This document shows positions 25,748 to 32,994 of a stretch of DNA of 64,000 bases, one piece after another (position 1 is the first letter of the stretch; every line of letters begins with the position of its first letter). The DNA comes from Bosea sp. BIWAKO-01. Lineage in GTDB: Bacteria > Pseudomonadota > Alphaproteobacteria > Rhizobiales > Beijerinckiaceae. Location: the NCBI RefSeq assembly GCF_001748145.1, contig NZ_BCQA01000001.1, positions 5,358,501 through 5,422,500 of the forward strand. The letters run 5' to 3'. Below the pieces are notes generated by a model. That model searched no databases. It worked only from the letters and a program-made list of their open reading frames with translations, and had not been told where the DNA came from. Position numbers and translations under genes: made by a program.

Positions 25748-26794
25748 TCAGCGGCTCAGCGGGATCACCTTGCGGCGCCACTGGTCCATGATCGGCTCGC
25801 GGACCTTGGCGAGCGCGATCCAGTCCACCGGAATGACCTTGTCCATCGACTTCACCGCGGTCCGCGCGATCGCGGCGTCCGAGATCTGCGCCTTGGCATT
25901 GGTGGGCGCATAGAACATCGCTTCCGTGAAAGCCTTCTGCGCCTCGGGGCTGAGCGCGTAGTTGATGAACTTCGCGCCGGCATCCTTGCCGGGGCCACCG
26001 GCGACCTGGTTGATGGTGTTGATCTGGAAGACGCTGCCTTCCTTCGGCAGGGTCGCACCGAGCTTGCCGTTCGAGGTGTCGATGTTCACCTGCGCACGGG
26101 CGTTCCAACCGGCGCCGACCGTCGCCTGGCCGGAGATGATCGTGACATAGACCTCGGGCTTCGGCTCCCAGGTCTGCACGTTGGGCGCAATCTCGCCGAG
26201 CGCGGCGATACCCTTGTCGACATTCTTGAGGTAGTCGGTGCCACCGCGCGCCTTGTCGGTGATCAGAACGAGCGAGAGGCCCTGGATGTCAGGCATGCCG
26301 GGGATCGCGACCTTGCCGGCGAACTTCTTGTCGGCGAGGTCCATCCAGGATTTCGGCGTCTCCTTCACCGTATCGGTGTTGTAGAGCAGCACGAGGTTGT
26401 CGAAGGTCACGGCGACGCCGTCGACATCGGCAATGCGCGCGCTGGGGTAGAGATCGGCGACGTTCGGGGTGTTCTTCTCGTCGATCTTGGTCAGCAGCTT
26501 CTCGTCGGTTGCAGCCTTCGAGACCGAGACGTCCATGATCACGACATCGGCCTGCGGCGCGGCCTTCTGGGCGCGCAGGTTGCCCAGCATCTGGGCCGAG
26601 TTCGGCATCGGGAAATATTCGACCTTGATGCCGGGATTGGCCTTCATGAAGGGCTCGACCACCGCCTTGGTGTAGCGCTCCTGGAAGAGACCGGAATAGG
26701 CCATCACCGTCACGGTCTGCTGGGCCATGGCGGTGCTTGACAGGAGTGCGGTTGCGAGCCCGGCTCCGATCGCGATCTTGGCATATGTCTTCAT
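25748..26794 (-). CDS. ABC transporter periplasmic binding protein (PotD-like, SBP family 1/8)
   Basis: Periplasmic receptor, 348 aa, started at the ATG at 26794 because a signal peptide follows (KIAIGAGLATALLSSTAMAQQ). Seen: VTVMAYSGLFQERYTKAVVEPF, NPGIKVEYFPMPNSAQML, a Trp-containing pocket region (PKSWMDLADKKFAGKVAIPGMPD) and ALSPEAQKAFTEAMFYAPTN. First gene of the SBP-ATPase-permease-permease cassette (12 bp before the ATPase start). Downstream hyuAB suggests the importer brings in the cyclic amide or its ureido/amine relative. That assignment is inference; the ligand is not defined. Confidence 0.92.
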   Translation of the reverse strand: MKTYAKIAIGAGLATALLSSTAMAQQTVTVMAYSGLFQERYTKAVVEPFMKANPGIKVEYFPMPNSAQMLGNLRAQKAAPQADVVIMDVSVSKAATDEKLLTKIDEKNTPNVADLYPSARIADVDGVAVTFDNLVLLYNTDTVKETPKSWMDLADKKFAGKVAIPGMPDIQGLSLVLITDKARGGTDYLKNVDKGIAALGEIAPNVQTWEPKPEVYVTIISGQATVGAGWNARAQVNIDTSNGKLGATLPKEGSVFQINTINQVAGGPGKDAGAKFINYALSPEAQKAFTEAMFYAPTNAKAQISDAAIARTAVKSMDKVIPVDWIALAKVREPIMDQWRRKVIPLSR

Positions 26795-26861
26795 GCGACT
26801 TCCCCTCTGTTTATGGTTGTGCGAGCGGCTTTGTGCCGCCCGCTTCGACATGTCGGACATT

Positions 26862-26884
26862 CAGGGCCTGGACATCAGGCCCTG
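26862..26884 (-). terminator. Stem-loop overlapping the rraA-like stop codon
   Basis: Perfect 9-bp stem, CAGGGCCTG (26862-26870) and CAGGCCCTG (26876-26884), with a 5-nt loop; the stop codon of the RraA-like gene (26875-26877) lies inside it. It separates the amidase-RraA transcript from the Pot-like cassette. There is no T-run on the minus strand, so termination may be partial. Confidence 0.5.
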
Positions 26885-27543
26885 GCGAGCTTGCCCTCGA
26901 CCATGGCGGTGGCGCCCGAGATATCGGGCAGCTTCTCGCCGTTGCGCAGGCGCTCGAGCAGCACGAGTTCCTGCTCCTGCATTTCGATGGCGCGACGGGC
27001 ATAGGCCTCAGCCGTCGCGGCCTTGAGGACGACAATGCCGCTCTCGTCGCAGAGCACGGCATCGCCGGGCTCGATCGTCTGGCCGCCGACGCTGACCGGG
27101 ACGTTGATCGCGCCCTCGGTGCCGAGGATCTTGGTCGTGATCGGCGATGGGCCGCGGCACCACATCGGCATGTCGGTCTTGACGATCTCGGAGAAATCGG
27201 TCGCCGGCCCGTCGATGACGCCGGCCGCCACTCCGGCATTCTTCATGGCGTGGGTGACGACGCCGCCCCAGCAGGCATGCTTGGTATCGCCGCAGCGGTC
27301 GATCACGACCACGTCACCCGGGCGGACGAGCTTGGTGAGGTAGTGCAACGCGGTCGAATCCGCGTGCGGGATGCGGATGGTGACCGCCGTTCCGGCGATG
27401 CGCTTGGTCGGCAGCACCGCGCGGATCTCGCGGTCGACGAAGCCTGAATGCAGGACATGGCCGATAGTCGCGACTTCGCATTGCTCAAGCAAGGCAACGA
27501 GGCTGGCCGGAATCTGCGCCGGCATGGGATTGACGATGAACAT
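26875..27543 (-). CDS. RraA-like family protein (aldolase/decarboxylase fold)
   Basis: RraA/HMG-aldolase-fold protein, 222 aa. The fold is shown by VVVIDRCGDTKHACWGGVVTHAMKN split across residues 78-102, GVIDGPATDFSEI (109-120), GAINVPVSVGG and PGDAVLCDESGIVVL. In metal-dependent 4-hydroxy-4-methyl-2-oxoglutarate aldolases and oxaloacetate decarboxylases the equivalent of ATD (114-116) is xRD, whose Arg binds the substrate and Asp the metal. Here Arg is Thr115 while Asp116 remains, so the canonical reaction may be lost or altered. It lies 12 bp downstream of the nitrilase-fold gene and is probably in the same transcript. RNase E inhibition, the historical name's function, is not implied. Confidence 0.85.
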   Translation of the reverse strand: MFIVNPMPAQIPASLVALLEQCEVATIGHVLHSGFVDREIRAVLPTKRIAGTAVTIRIPHADSTALHYLTKLVRPGDVVVIDRCGDTKHACWGGVVTHAMKNAGVAAGVIDGPATDFSEIVKTDMPMWCRGPSPITTKILGTEGAINVPVSVGGQTIEPGDAVLCDESGIVVLKAATAEAYARRAIEMQEQELVLLERLRNGEKLPDISGATAMVEGKLARA

Positions 27544-27555
27544 GCTGCGCTCCGG

Positions 27556-28362
27556 TCAGCCGATGACGTGATGATTGGCGACCGGGACCGCGGCGCGGAC
27601 CTTGGCGGTGTAGTCGAAATCGAGCCTGGCGCTCGTGGTGCCGACACCATCCGAAGCCTGGGCGGCGATATGGCCCCAGGGGTTAATCACCATCGAATGC
27701 CCGTAGCAGGCGTTCTTGCCCTGCGCATGGGTGCCGGTCTGTCCGGTCGCCAGGAACCAGGTCTGCGTCTCGGCCGCACGGGCGCGGGCCAGCAGCTCCC
27801 AATGGTCCTTGCCGGTCATCAGGGTGAAGGCGGCGGGCAGGACGATCAGATCGGAACCGGCGTCGCGCAGCTTGCGGAAGAGCTCCGGGAACCGGATGTC
27901 GTAGCAGATGGCGCAGCCGACCGTGGCGTCCCCGACCTTGTAGGTCACGACCTCCTTGCCACGCGAGACCATGTTGGACTCACGGTAGCTCGAGCCGCCG
28001 GGAGCATCGACATCGAACAGGTGGATCTTGCGGTAATGCGCGATCTGCTTGCCATCGGGACCGAAGACGAGGGTCGCATTGAAATAGTCGTCGCCGTCGC
28101 GCTCGCAGACGCTGCCGGCATGGATGGTGACGCCGTGCTTCTCGGCGAGGCCCGACATCAGGCGATAGCTCTCGCCGTTCGGAAAGGTCTCGGCGCTCTC
28201 GCGCATCGCCGCCGGACTGCCGTCCAGGAAGGCGTAGTATTCCGGCAGCACGATGAGATCGGGATTATCCTCGGCGACGACCTTCTCGATCATGGCCCGG
28301 GCGGTCTTGAGGTTCGCGGACTTGTCGTCCTGCGAGTTCATCTGGATGAGCGAGACTTTCAA
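27556..28362 (-). CDS. Nitrilase-fold carbon-nitrogen hydrolase (omega-amidase/Nit-like)
   Basis: C-N hydrolase of 268 aa with the complete catalytic triad: Glu41 in LIVLPEYY, Lys112 in HYRKIHLFD and Cys153 in GCAICYDIRFPEL. The HLFDVD and YRESNMVSRG segments place it near deaminated-glutathione amidase/omega-amidase enzymes, which hydrolyse terminal amides of alpha-keto acids. Cytoplasmic, no signal peptide. First gene of a short operon with the RraA-like gene; a 26-bp inverted repeat lies 63 bp upstream and a LysR gene precedes it. An omega-amidase would fit after a transaminase acting on glutamine-like compounds, but the substrate is not proven. Confidence 0.9.
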   Translation of the reverse strand: MKVSLIQMNSQDDKSANLKTARAMIEKVVAEDNPDLIVLPEYYAFLDGSPAAMRESAETFPNGESYRLMSGLAEKHGVTIHAGSVCERDGDDYFNATLVFGPDGKQIAHYRKIHLFDVDAPGGSSYRESNMVSRGKEVVTYKVGDATVGCAICYDIRFPELFRKLRDAGSDLIVLPAAFTLMTGKDHWELLARARAAETQTWFLATGQTGTHAQGKNACYGHSMVINPWGHIAAQASDGVGTTSARLDFDYTAKVRAAVPVANHHVIG

Positions 28363-28424
28363 CGGCGTTCTCCCTGCAGGCGTTGCTGCAGCAGAACAAA
28401 CGCGAGCCGGCCCGGCAAACGCGA

Positions 28425-28450
28425 AATTCTTGTTCGCCTCGACAAGAATT
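28425..28450. promoter_or_regulatory. 26-bp inverted repeat, candidate LysR-type binding site
   Basis: Perfect 9-bp arms, AATTCTTGT (28425-28433) and ACAAGAATT (28442-28450), with an 8-bp spacer. It lies between the LysR gene (stop 28517) and the amidase start (28362). It contains a T-N11-A-like dyad and no T-run, so an operator for the amidase-RraA operon is more likely than a terminator. Binding by the adjacent LysR protein is inferred. Confidence 0.6.
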
Positions 28451-28474
28451 GCTTATGAGAACGTCAGCGCCATG

Positions 28475-28497
28475 CCCTGCCGCTTCCTTGGGCAGGG
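28475..28497 (-). terminator. Terminator-like stem after the LysR gene, next to a tandem 10-bp repeat
   Basis: Arms CCCTGCC (28475-28481) and GGCAGGG (28491-28497) with a 9-nt loop, 20 bp past the LysR stop codon. The right arm is part of a tandem repeat GGCAGGGACT (28491-28500 and 28501-28510). Possible terminator; no T-run. Confidence 0.4.
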
Positions 28498-28516
28498 ACT
28501 GGCAGGGACTGGAATG

Positions 28517-29404
28517 TCAGTTGGAGGCCGCAATCTCCACGGCCATGTCCGCGATCAGGGCTGGCAGCGTGTTGCCAGGATCATCGGCGAAAACCGCGTG
28601 AAAATTCAGCGGCGGCAAGCGCGCATCGACATCGAGAACACGCAGATCGCCCGTCTCGAGGAACTCCTGCACGACGACGCGCGGCAGCACGGCGATGCCG
28701 ACGCCGTCGCGGATCAGACGCGTGATGGTGGCGAGCGAGTTGGAGTTGAAAATGCGGATCGCGCTGGGGTCAACTCCCGCCGTTTCGATCACCCGCAGCA
28801 CGGCCTGATGCGGCTGGGAGCCCTTTGAATAGGCAAAGATCGGATAGTCGACGAGATCGGCGATCGCGAGCCTGCCAGGCTTGAGAGTCAGCTTCGGCGA
28901 GGCGATCCAGAGGCATTCGAAGGTGCAGAGCTCGATATTGCGGATATGGGGAGCCACGACCGGCCCCATGACCAGGCCGAGATCGATCTGACCGTCCTGG
29001 ATCTGGCGCGCCAGGTTCAGGCTGGTGTCGACGTTCAGGTCGATCGTGACGTTCGGATAGGCTTCCTTCACGCGCTCGATCAGCCGCGGCAGCCAAGCAT
29101 AGACGACGGAATCGATCGCGCCGATCAGCACCGTCCCGCGCTCATTGCTGGCGTCGCCGATCGTGCGCTGGAAGTCATTGACCATGCGCACGATCGCTTC
29201 CGCCTGCGCCAGGGCGCGCTGGCCGTGCGGTGTCAGGCTGACATTGCGCAGGTCGCGCTCGAACAGGCGGACGCCGAGATCGCGCTCCAGGGTCGCGATG
29301 CGATTGGAGACCGACGCCTGCGTGGTGCAGAGCTTGTCCGCAGCGACGGAAAAGCTGCGCAGCCTTGCGACCCAGACGAAGGTTTCCAGGAATTTCAGAT
29401 TCAC
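28517..29404 (-). CDS. LysR-family transcriptional regulator
   Basis: LTTR of 295 aa. The GTG at 29404 is chosen because the helix-turn-helix begins at once (LKFLETFVWVARLRSFSVAA, then CTTQASVSNRIATLE and LGVRLFERD). An open frame extends to 29482 without family support. The effector domain starts near residue 88 with GTVLIGAIDSVVYAWLPRLI, as in regulators of the periplasmic-binding-protein fold. It is transcribed toward the amidase-RraA operon, unlike the usual divergent LysR arrangement. It probably regulates that operon through the repeat at 28425-28450. Inducer unknown. Confidence 0.9.
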   Translation of the reverse strand: MNLKFLETFVWVARLRSFSVAADKLCTTQASVSNRIATLERDLGVRLFERDLRNVSLTPHGQRALAQAEAIVRMVNDFQRTIGDASNERGTVLIGAIDSVVYAWLPRLIERVKEAYPNVTIDLNVDTSLNLARQIQDGQIDLGLVMGPVVAPHIRNIELCTFECLWIASPKLTLKPGRLAIADLVDYPIFAYSKGSQPHQAVLRVIETAGVDPSAIRIFNSNSLATITRLIRDGVGIAVLPRVVVQEFLETGDLRVLDVDARLPPLNFHAVFADDPGNTLPALIADMAVEIAASN

Positions 29405-29618
29405 GTTGGGCCAGCCCTCATCCGCCTTGGTCACCCATCGACCATGCGAGCGCAACCGGCAAGCAACCGATGCGCGTGACATGAAGACCGATACAGCCGG
29501 ACCATAGCGCCCCGGTAGCGGGATGGCACGCAGGGATGCGGCTGGCGGGGCGCCGGCTGGCCCCAGAGTTGCTCACCGCAGCTCCGGGGATAGTGAGGCG
29601 CCGTGCCCTTATCTCAGG

Positions 29619-31118
29619 TCAGCCGGCGAGCTGCATGTCGCGGTCGAGCGGGAAGATCGGCCGGCGGACATGCTTGTAGGGCAGCTTGGTGAGGTCGGGG
29701 GTGCAGAGCGCGCCGCTGTCGCAGACCACGACCTTGCCGGCGATGGGCTCGAAGGCGGCACGGAAATGCTGCATGGATTTCAGCCCGACCACCCGTTTCG
29801 CAACCGGGTCGATGCCGAAGGCGCGGAACTGCTGCAGGTCGAGCATCTGGGCCGGGAAGGTGGCGACGAGGATGTCGATGCCTCCGACACGGAGCACGGC
29901 AGTCGTGCCCCAGCTTCCCTTCAACCCGCCGAGCATCGGCCCATCACCGACGTAGTCGCCATTGCTCAACAGAAGAAGCGTGCCTTCGATTGCTAGCGGT
30001 GCGCCCCCGACGCGCGGATCGGTCTTGCCGCCGAGCCGGATCGAGACGCGGTCACCGACTGTGTGGCGATGCAGCTCCTCGGCGGCTTCCGGATCGATGA
30101 TCGGGCCGAAGCAGGCATCCTGGACGTCGGCTGCGATCATGGCGCGCAGCAATTCAGTCGAGTCGCCATAGCCGCCGCCGCCCGGATTATCGGCGTAATC
30201 GGCAATGACCAGCGGGCCGTCCTTGGCGTCGAAGGCATTGGCCTGCCGGGCCGCCTCCTCGACCGTGAGATAGGTGTTCACGCTCTCGAAGCGCCGCGTC
30301 CACATGTCATGGACAAGCTCCTCGGCGAAGGCGCGGTGGGCGGACAGATCCCCCTGCCCCGTCACCAGGACGGTCGGGCCAACCTCCTCAATATCGGCAT
30401 TGCCGAAGGCGCCGTTGACGCTGACGGCGAAGACATCGGGCTTCTGCTCATAGGCACGTGCCCGCGCGATACGCTCGACCATCGGCCCGATATCGGTGCG
30501 CCCGCCATTGATCTCTTCGAGCATCGGGCGATGGGCGCGAATGGTGACCGGCCTGATTTCGCCGGTCATGGCGCGCTGCAGAATACCGGCGGCCTGCCTG
30601 GCGCAGTCGCGGACATCGACATGCGGATAGGTCTTGTAAGCGACGATGATGTTGGCGAGCGCGGCCATCTTGGGGGTGACATTCGCATGCGGATCGAGCG
30701 TGATGCCGATCGGCAGGTCCGGCCCGACCACGGCGCGCAGACGCTCCAGCAGTTCGCCCTCGCCATCCTGGTTGAACTCGGTGACCATGGCGCCGTGCAG
30801 GCCGAGCAGGATGCCGTCCAGCCGGTCCTTGTTCTGCTTCGCGGCTTCGATGATGACGCTGGCGATCCGCTCATAGGCATCGCGGGTCACCGGCCCGCAG
30901 GGCTGCGCCGAGGCGCTGATCGTGTGGATCACCGTCCAGCCATTGGGGCGACCGATATCGAGGAAGCCGGCGATCGGCGTGTTCGCCTCGCTACGGGCCG
31001 CAACGGCCTCGTCGCCAAGCTGGATATTGCGGGACGCGAAGGCGGCGTAATCGGCTGGCTTGCGGCTGAACGTATTGCTCTCATGCGAGAATTCGGCGGT
31101 CAGGACAGTGAAGGACAT
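29619..31118 (-). CDS. M81-family metallopeptidase (MlrC-like)
   Basis: Member of peptidase family M81, 499 aa, named for MlrC, which degrades linearised microcystin in sphingomonads. Two domains: an N-terminal DUF1485 part (TAEFSHESNTFSRKPADYAAF; GILLGLHGAMVTEFNQDGEG; GITLDPHANVTPKMAALANI) with the His/Asp/Glu residues of the metal site, and the MlrC C-terminal part (DYADNPGGGGYGDSTELLRA; LPYKHVRRPIFPLDRDM). The start at 31118 is chosen where homology begins. Last gene of an SBP-DppB-DppC-M81 operon (65 bp after dppC). It probably cleaves a peptide or amide imported by that system; actual microcystin use should not be assumed because M81 proteins are widespread. Confidence 0.9.
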   Translation of the reverse strand: MSFTVLTAEFSHESNTFSRKPADYAAFASRNIQLGDEAVAARSEANTPIAGFLDIGRPNGWTVIHTISASAQPCGPVTRDAYERIASVIIEAAKQNKDRLDGILLGLHGAMVTEFNQDGEGELLERLRAVVGPDLPIGITLDPHANVTPKMAALANIIVAYKTYPHVDVRDCARQAAGILQRAMTGEIRPVTIRAHRPMLEEINGGRTDIGPMVERIARARAYEQKPDVFAVSVNGAFGNADIEEVGPTVLVTGQGDLSAHRAFAEELVHDMWTRRFESVNTYLTVEEAARQANAFDAKDGPLVIADYADNPGGGGYGDSTELLRAMIAADVQDACFGPIIDPEAAEELHRHTVGDRVSIRLGGKTDPRVGGAPLAIEGTLLLLSNGDYVGDGPMLGGLKGSWGTTAVLRVGGIDILVATFPAQMLDLQQFRAFGIDPVAKRVVGLKSMQHFRAAFEPIAGKVVVCDSGALCTPDLTKLPYKHVRRPIFPLDRDMQLAG

Positions 31119-31183
31119 GGCGCTTCCTCGTGCGTTTCTTCTGGCGGATCGGGAAAGGACAGAGAGCGGCGAACGGCATGGCC

Positions 31184-32029
31184 TCAGCCGTCCCGGAGCG
31201 GCCGGCGGATATCGAGCGCCTCGATCAGGGCATCGCCGAACAGATTGATGGCGATGACCGTCGCCGCGATGACGAGGCCGGGAAATATGATGATCCAGGG
31301 CGCGATGAAGATCTGCGCCGTACCGGAGCTCATCATCGCCCCCCAACTCGGCAGGGGCGGCTGAGCGCCCAAGCCGAAAAAGCCGAGAGTAGCCTCGAGA
31401 ACGATGGCATCGCCCGTCGCCAGCATGCCCGCGACGATCACCGGAGTGATCGCATTCGGCAACAGATGACAGAACAGGATGCGCGCCGGGCTGGCGCCGA
31501 TATTGATCGATGCCTCGATGAAGACTTCGTTCTTCAGGGTCATCACCTGCGCCCGCGTCAGGCGCGTGAACTGGGCGAGATAGGCGATGCCGATCGCGAT
31601 GGCCGTGCTGTGCAGACCCGGACCGAGAATGGCGATCAGGATCAGCGCCAGCAGGATTTCCGGGAATGACCAGGTCAGATCGACGATGACGGTGACGATC
31701 CGGTCGAAGACGCCGCCGAAATAACCGGCGGCTGCGCCGAGCGATGCGCCGACGGCGACCGAGAGCGAGATCGACAGCACGCTGACGCTGAGCGAGGTGC
31801 GCGCGCCCTGGATGATGCGCGAGAGCAGGTCGCGTCCGAACTCGTCGGTGCCGAGCCAGTGGGCTGCCGAGGGCGGCGAATTGGCGAGGCTCAGATTCTG
31901 ACTCGCATAGTCATAGGGGGCGATCCAGTAGGCGAGCAGCGCGCAGAGCACGAGCCCGAGGAGGAAGAGCGCGCTGAGCGCTCCCCGTGGCGAACGCGCG
32001 ATCCGCGCAGGCAGCGAAGATCGGCTCAT
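31184..32029 (-). CDS. ABC transporter permease, DppC/OppC type
   Basis: Inner-membrane permease, 281 aa from the ATG at 32029, which overlaps the end of dppB by 4 bp. N-terminal TM then periplasmic YWIAPYDYASQNLSLANSPP and HWLGTDEFGRDLLSRIIQGA, the standard DppC/OppC signature. The EAA loop is EASINIGASPARILFCHLLP. Second permease of a dipeptide-type importer. The two ATPases (DppD/DppF) expected in this family are absent from the operon and the window. Confidence 0.93.
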   Translation of the reverse strand: MSRSSLPARIARSPRGALSALFLLGLVLCALLAYWIAPYDYASQNLSLANSPPSAAHWLGTDEFGRDLLSRIIQGARTSLSVSVLSISLSVAVGASLGAAAGYFGGVFDRIVTVIVDLTWSFPEILLALILIAILGPGLHSTAIAIGIAYLAQFTRLTRAQVMTLKNEVFIEASINIGASPARILFCHLLPNAITPVIVAGMLATGDAIVLEATLGFFGLGAQPPLPSWGAMMSSGTAQIFIAPWIIIFPGLVIAATVIAINLFGDALIEALDIRRPLRDG

Positions 32030-32958
32030 CGGGTACCCATCACTTCGCGCAGCCGCGGATCCATGGCTGCCTGGACAAGATCGCCGAGCAGCGTGCCGAG
32101 CATCACCGCGATGGCGAGCATCAGCAGGCAACCCTGGACGAGCGGGTAATCGCGCTGGCCGAGCGCGGTGATCAGCAGCGATCCCAGTCCCGGCCGAGCG
32201 AAGACGAACTCGACAGTGACCGCGCCGCCGAGAATCCAGCCGATGCGCAGGCCAAGAATGGTGGCGACCGGCATCAACGCATGCTGCAGGACATGGCGGA
32301 GCTGGATGCGCCAGAACGGCAATCCCTTGGCGTAGAGCACGCGAACGAAGTCACGATTGGCCGTCTCGATCATCGCCGCCCGGGTGACGCGGGCGATCAG
32401 CGCAGTGCCGCCGATGCCGATGGTCAGCACGGGCAGGACGAGCGCCTCCCAGCTGCGCGCGCCGGAGACCGGGAACCACTCGAACTGGACTGCGAACATC
32501 AGGATCATCAGGAGTCCGAGCCAGAAGCTCGGAAGGGTCGAGCCGAGCAGGATCAGCCCCATCACAGCCCGGTCGAACAGGCTGTCGCGAAAGGAGGCGG
32601 CGAGCACGCCGACCGTGATGCCGATGATGGTGGAGAACAGGAAGGCGAGCCCGCCGAGAGCAAGGCTGTGCGGCAGGTTCTCGGCGATCAGCTTCGCCAC
32701 CGGCTGGCGCAGCACGATCGCATCACCAAGGTCGCCGGTCACGACCTTGCCGAGCCAGCGCAGATATTGAGCAATGAGGGGCTGATCCAGCCCGTATCGC
32801 GCAATCATCTGCGCCTGCTGCTCGGGCGACGACCCGACCTGGATGATGTGGTCGAGCGGGTCGCCCGGCACGAGATGGATGATCAGGAAGATCACCAGCG
32901 ACACGGCCAGGAAAACCGGCACGAGCAGAAGCAGTCGCTTGATCGCGAATTGAAGCAA
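32026..32958 (-). CDS. ABC transporter permease, DppB/OppB type
   Basis: Inner-membrane permease, 310 aa. N-terminal LLLLVPVFLAVSLVIFLIIH followed by LVPGDPLD, the DppB/OppB hallmark, then IGRYGLD-like ARYGLDQPLIAQYLRWLGKV. EAA-type loop VRVLYAKGLPFWRIQLRHVL. Sits 36 bp after the SBP gene in the same operon. Forms the channel with the DppC-type protein. Confidence 0.94.
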   Translation of the reverse strand: MLQFAIKRLLLLVPVFLAVSLVIFLIIHLVPGDPLDHIIQVGSSPEQQAQMIARYGLDQPLIAQYLRWLGKVVTGDLGDAIVLRQPVAKLIAENLPHSLALGGLAFLFSTIIGITVGVLAASFRDSLFDRAVMGLILLGSTLPSFWLGLLMILMFAVQFEWFPVSGARSWEALVLPVLTIGIGGTALIARVTRAAMIETANRDFVRVLYAKGLPFWRIQLRHVLQHALMPVATILGLRIGWILGGAVTVEFVFARPGLGSLLITALGQRDYPLVQGCLLMLAIAVMLGTLLGDLVQAAMDPRLREVMGTR

Positions 32959-32994
32959 GGCGCCCTCTCCCGCTCGAACCGGTCCGCGAACCCG

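Noticed and set aside
24645..26794. Naming the Pot-like importer as a polyamine transporter
   Set aside because: The family has many non-polyamine members, and the adjacent hyuAB points elsewhere; sequence alone does not set the ligand.
29619..31118. Claiming microcystin degradation (mlr) capacity
   Set aside because: Only an MlrC-family protein is present; MlrA, MlrB and MlrD are absent, and M81 proteins are common outside microcystin degraders.
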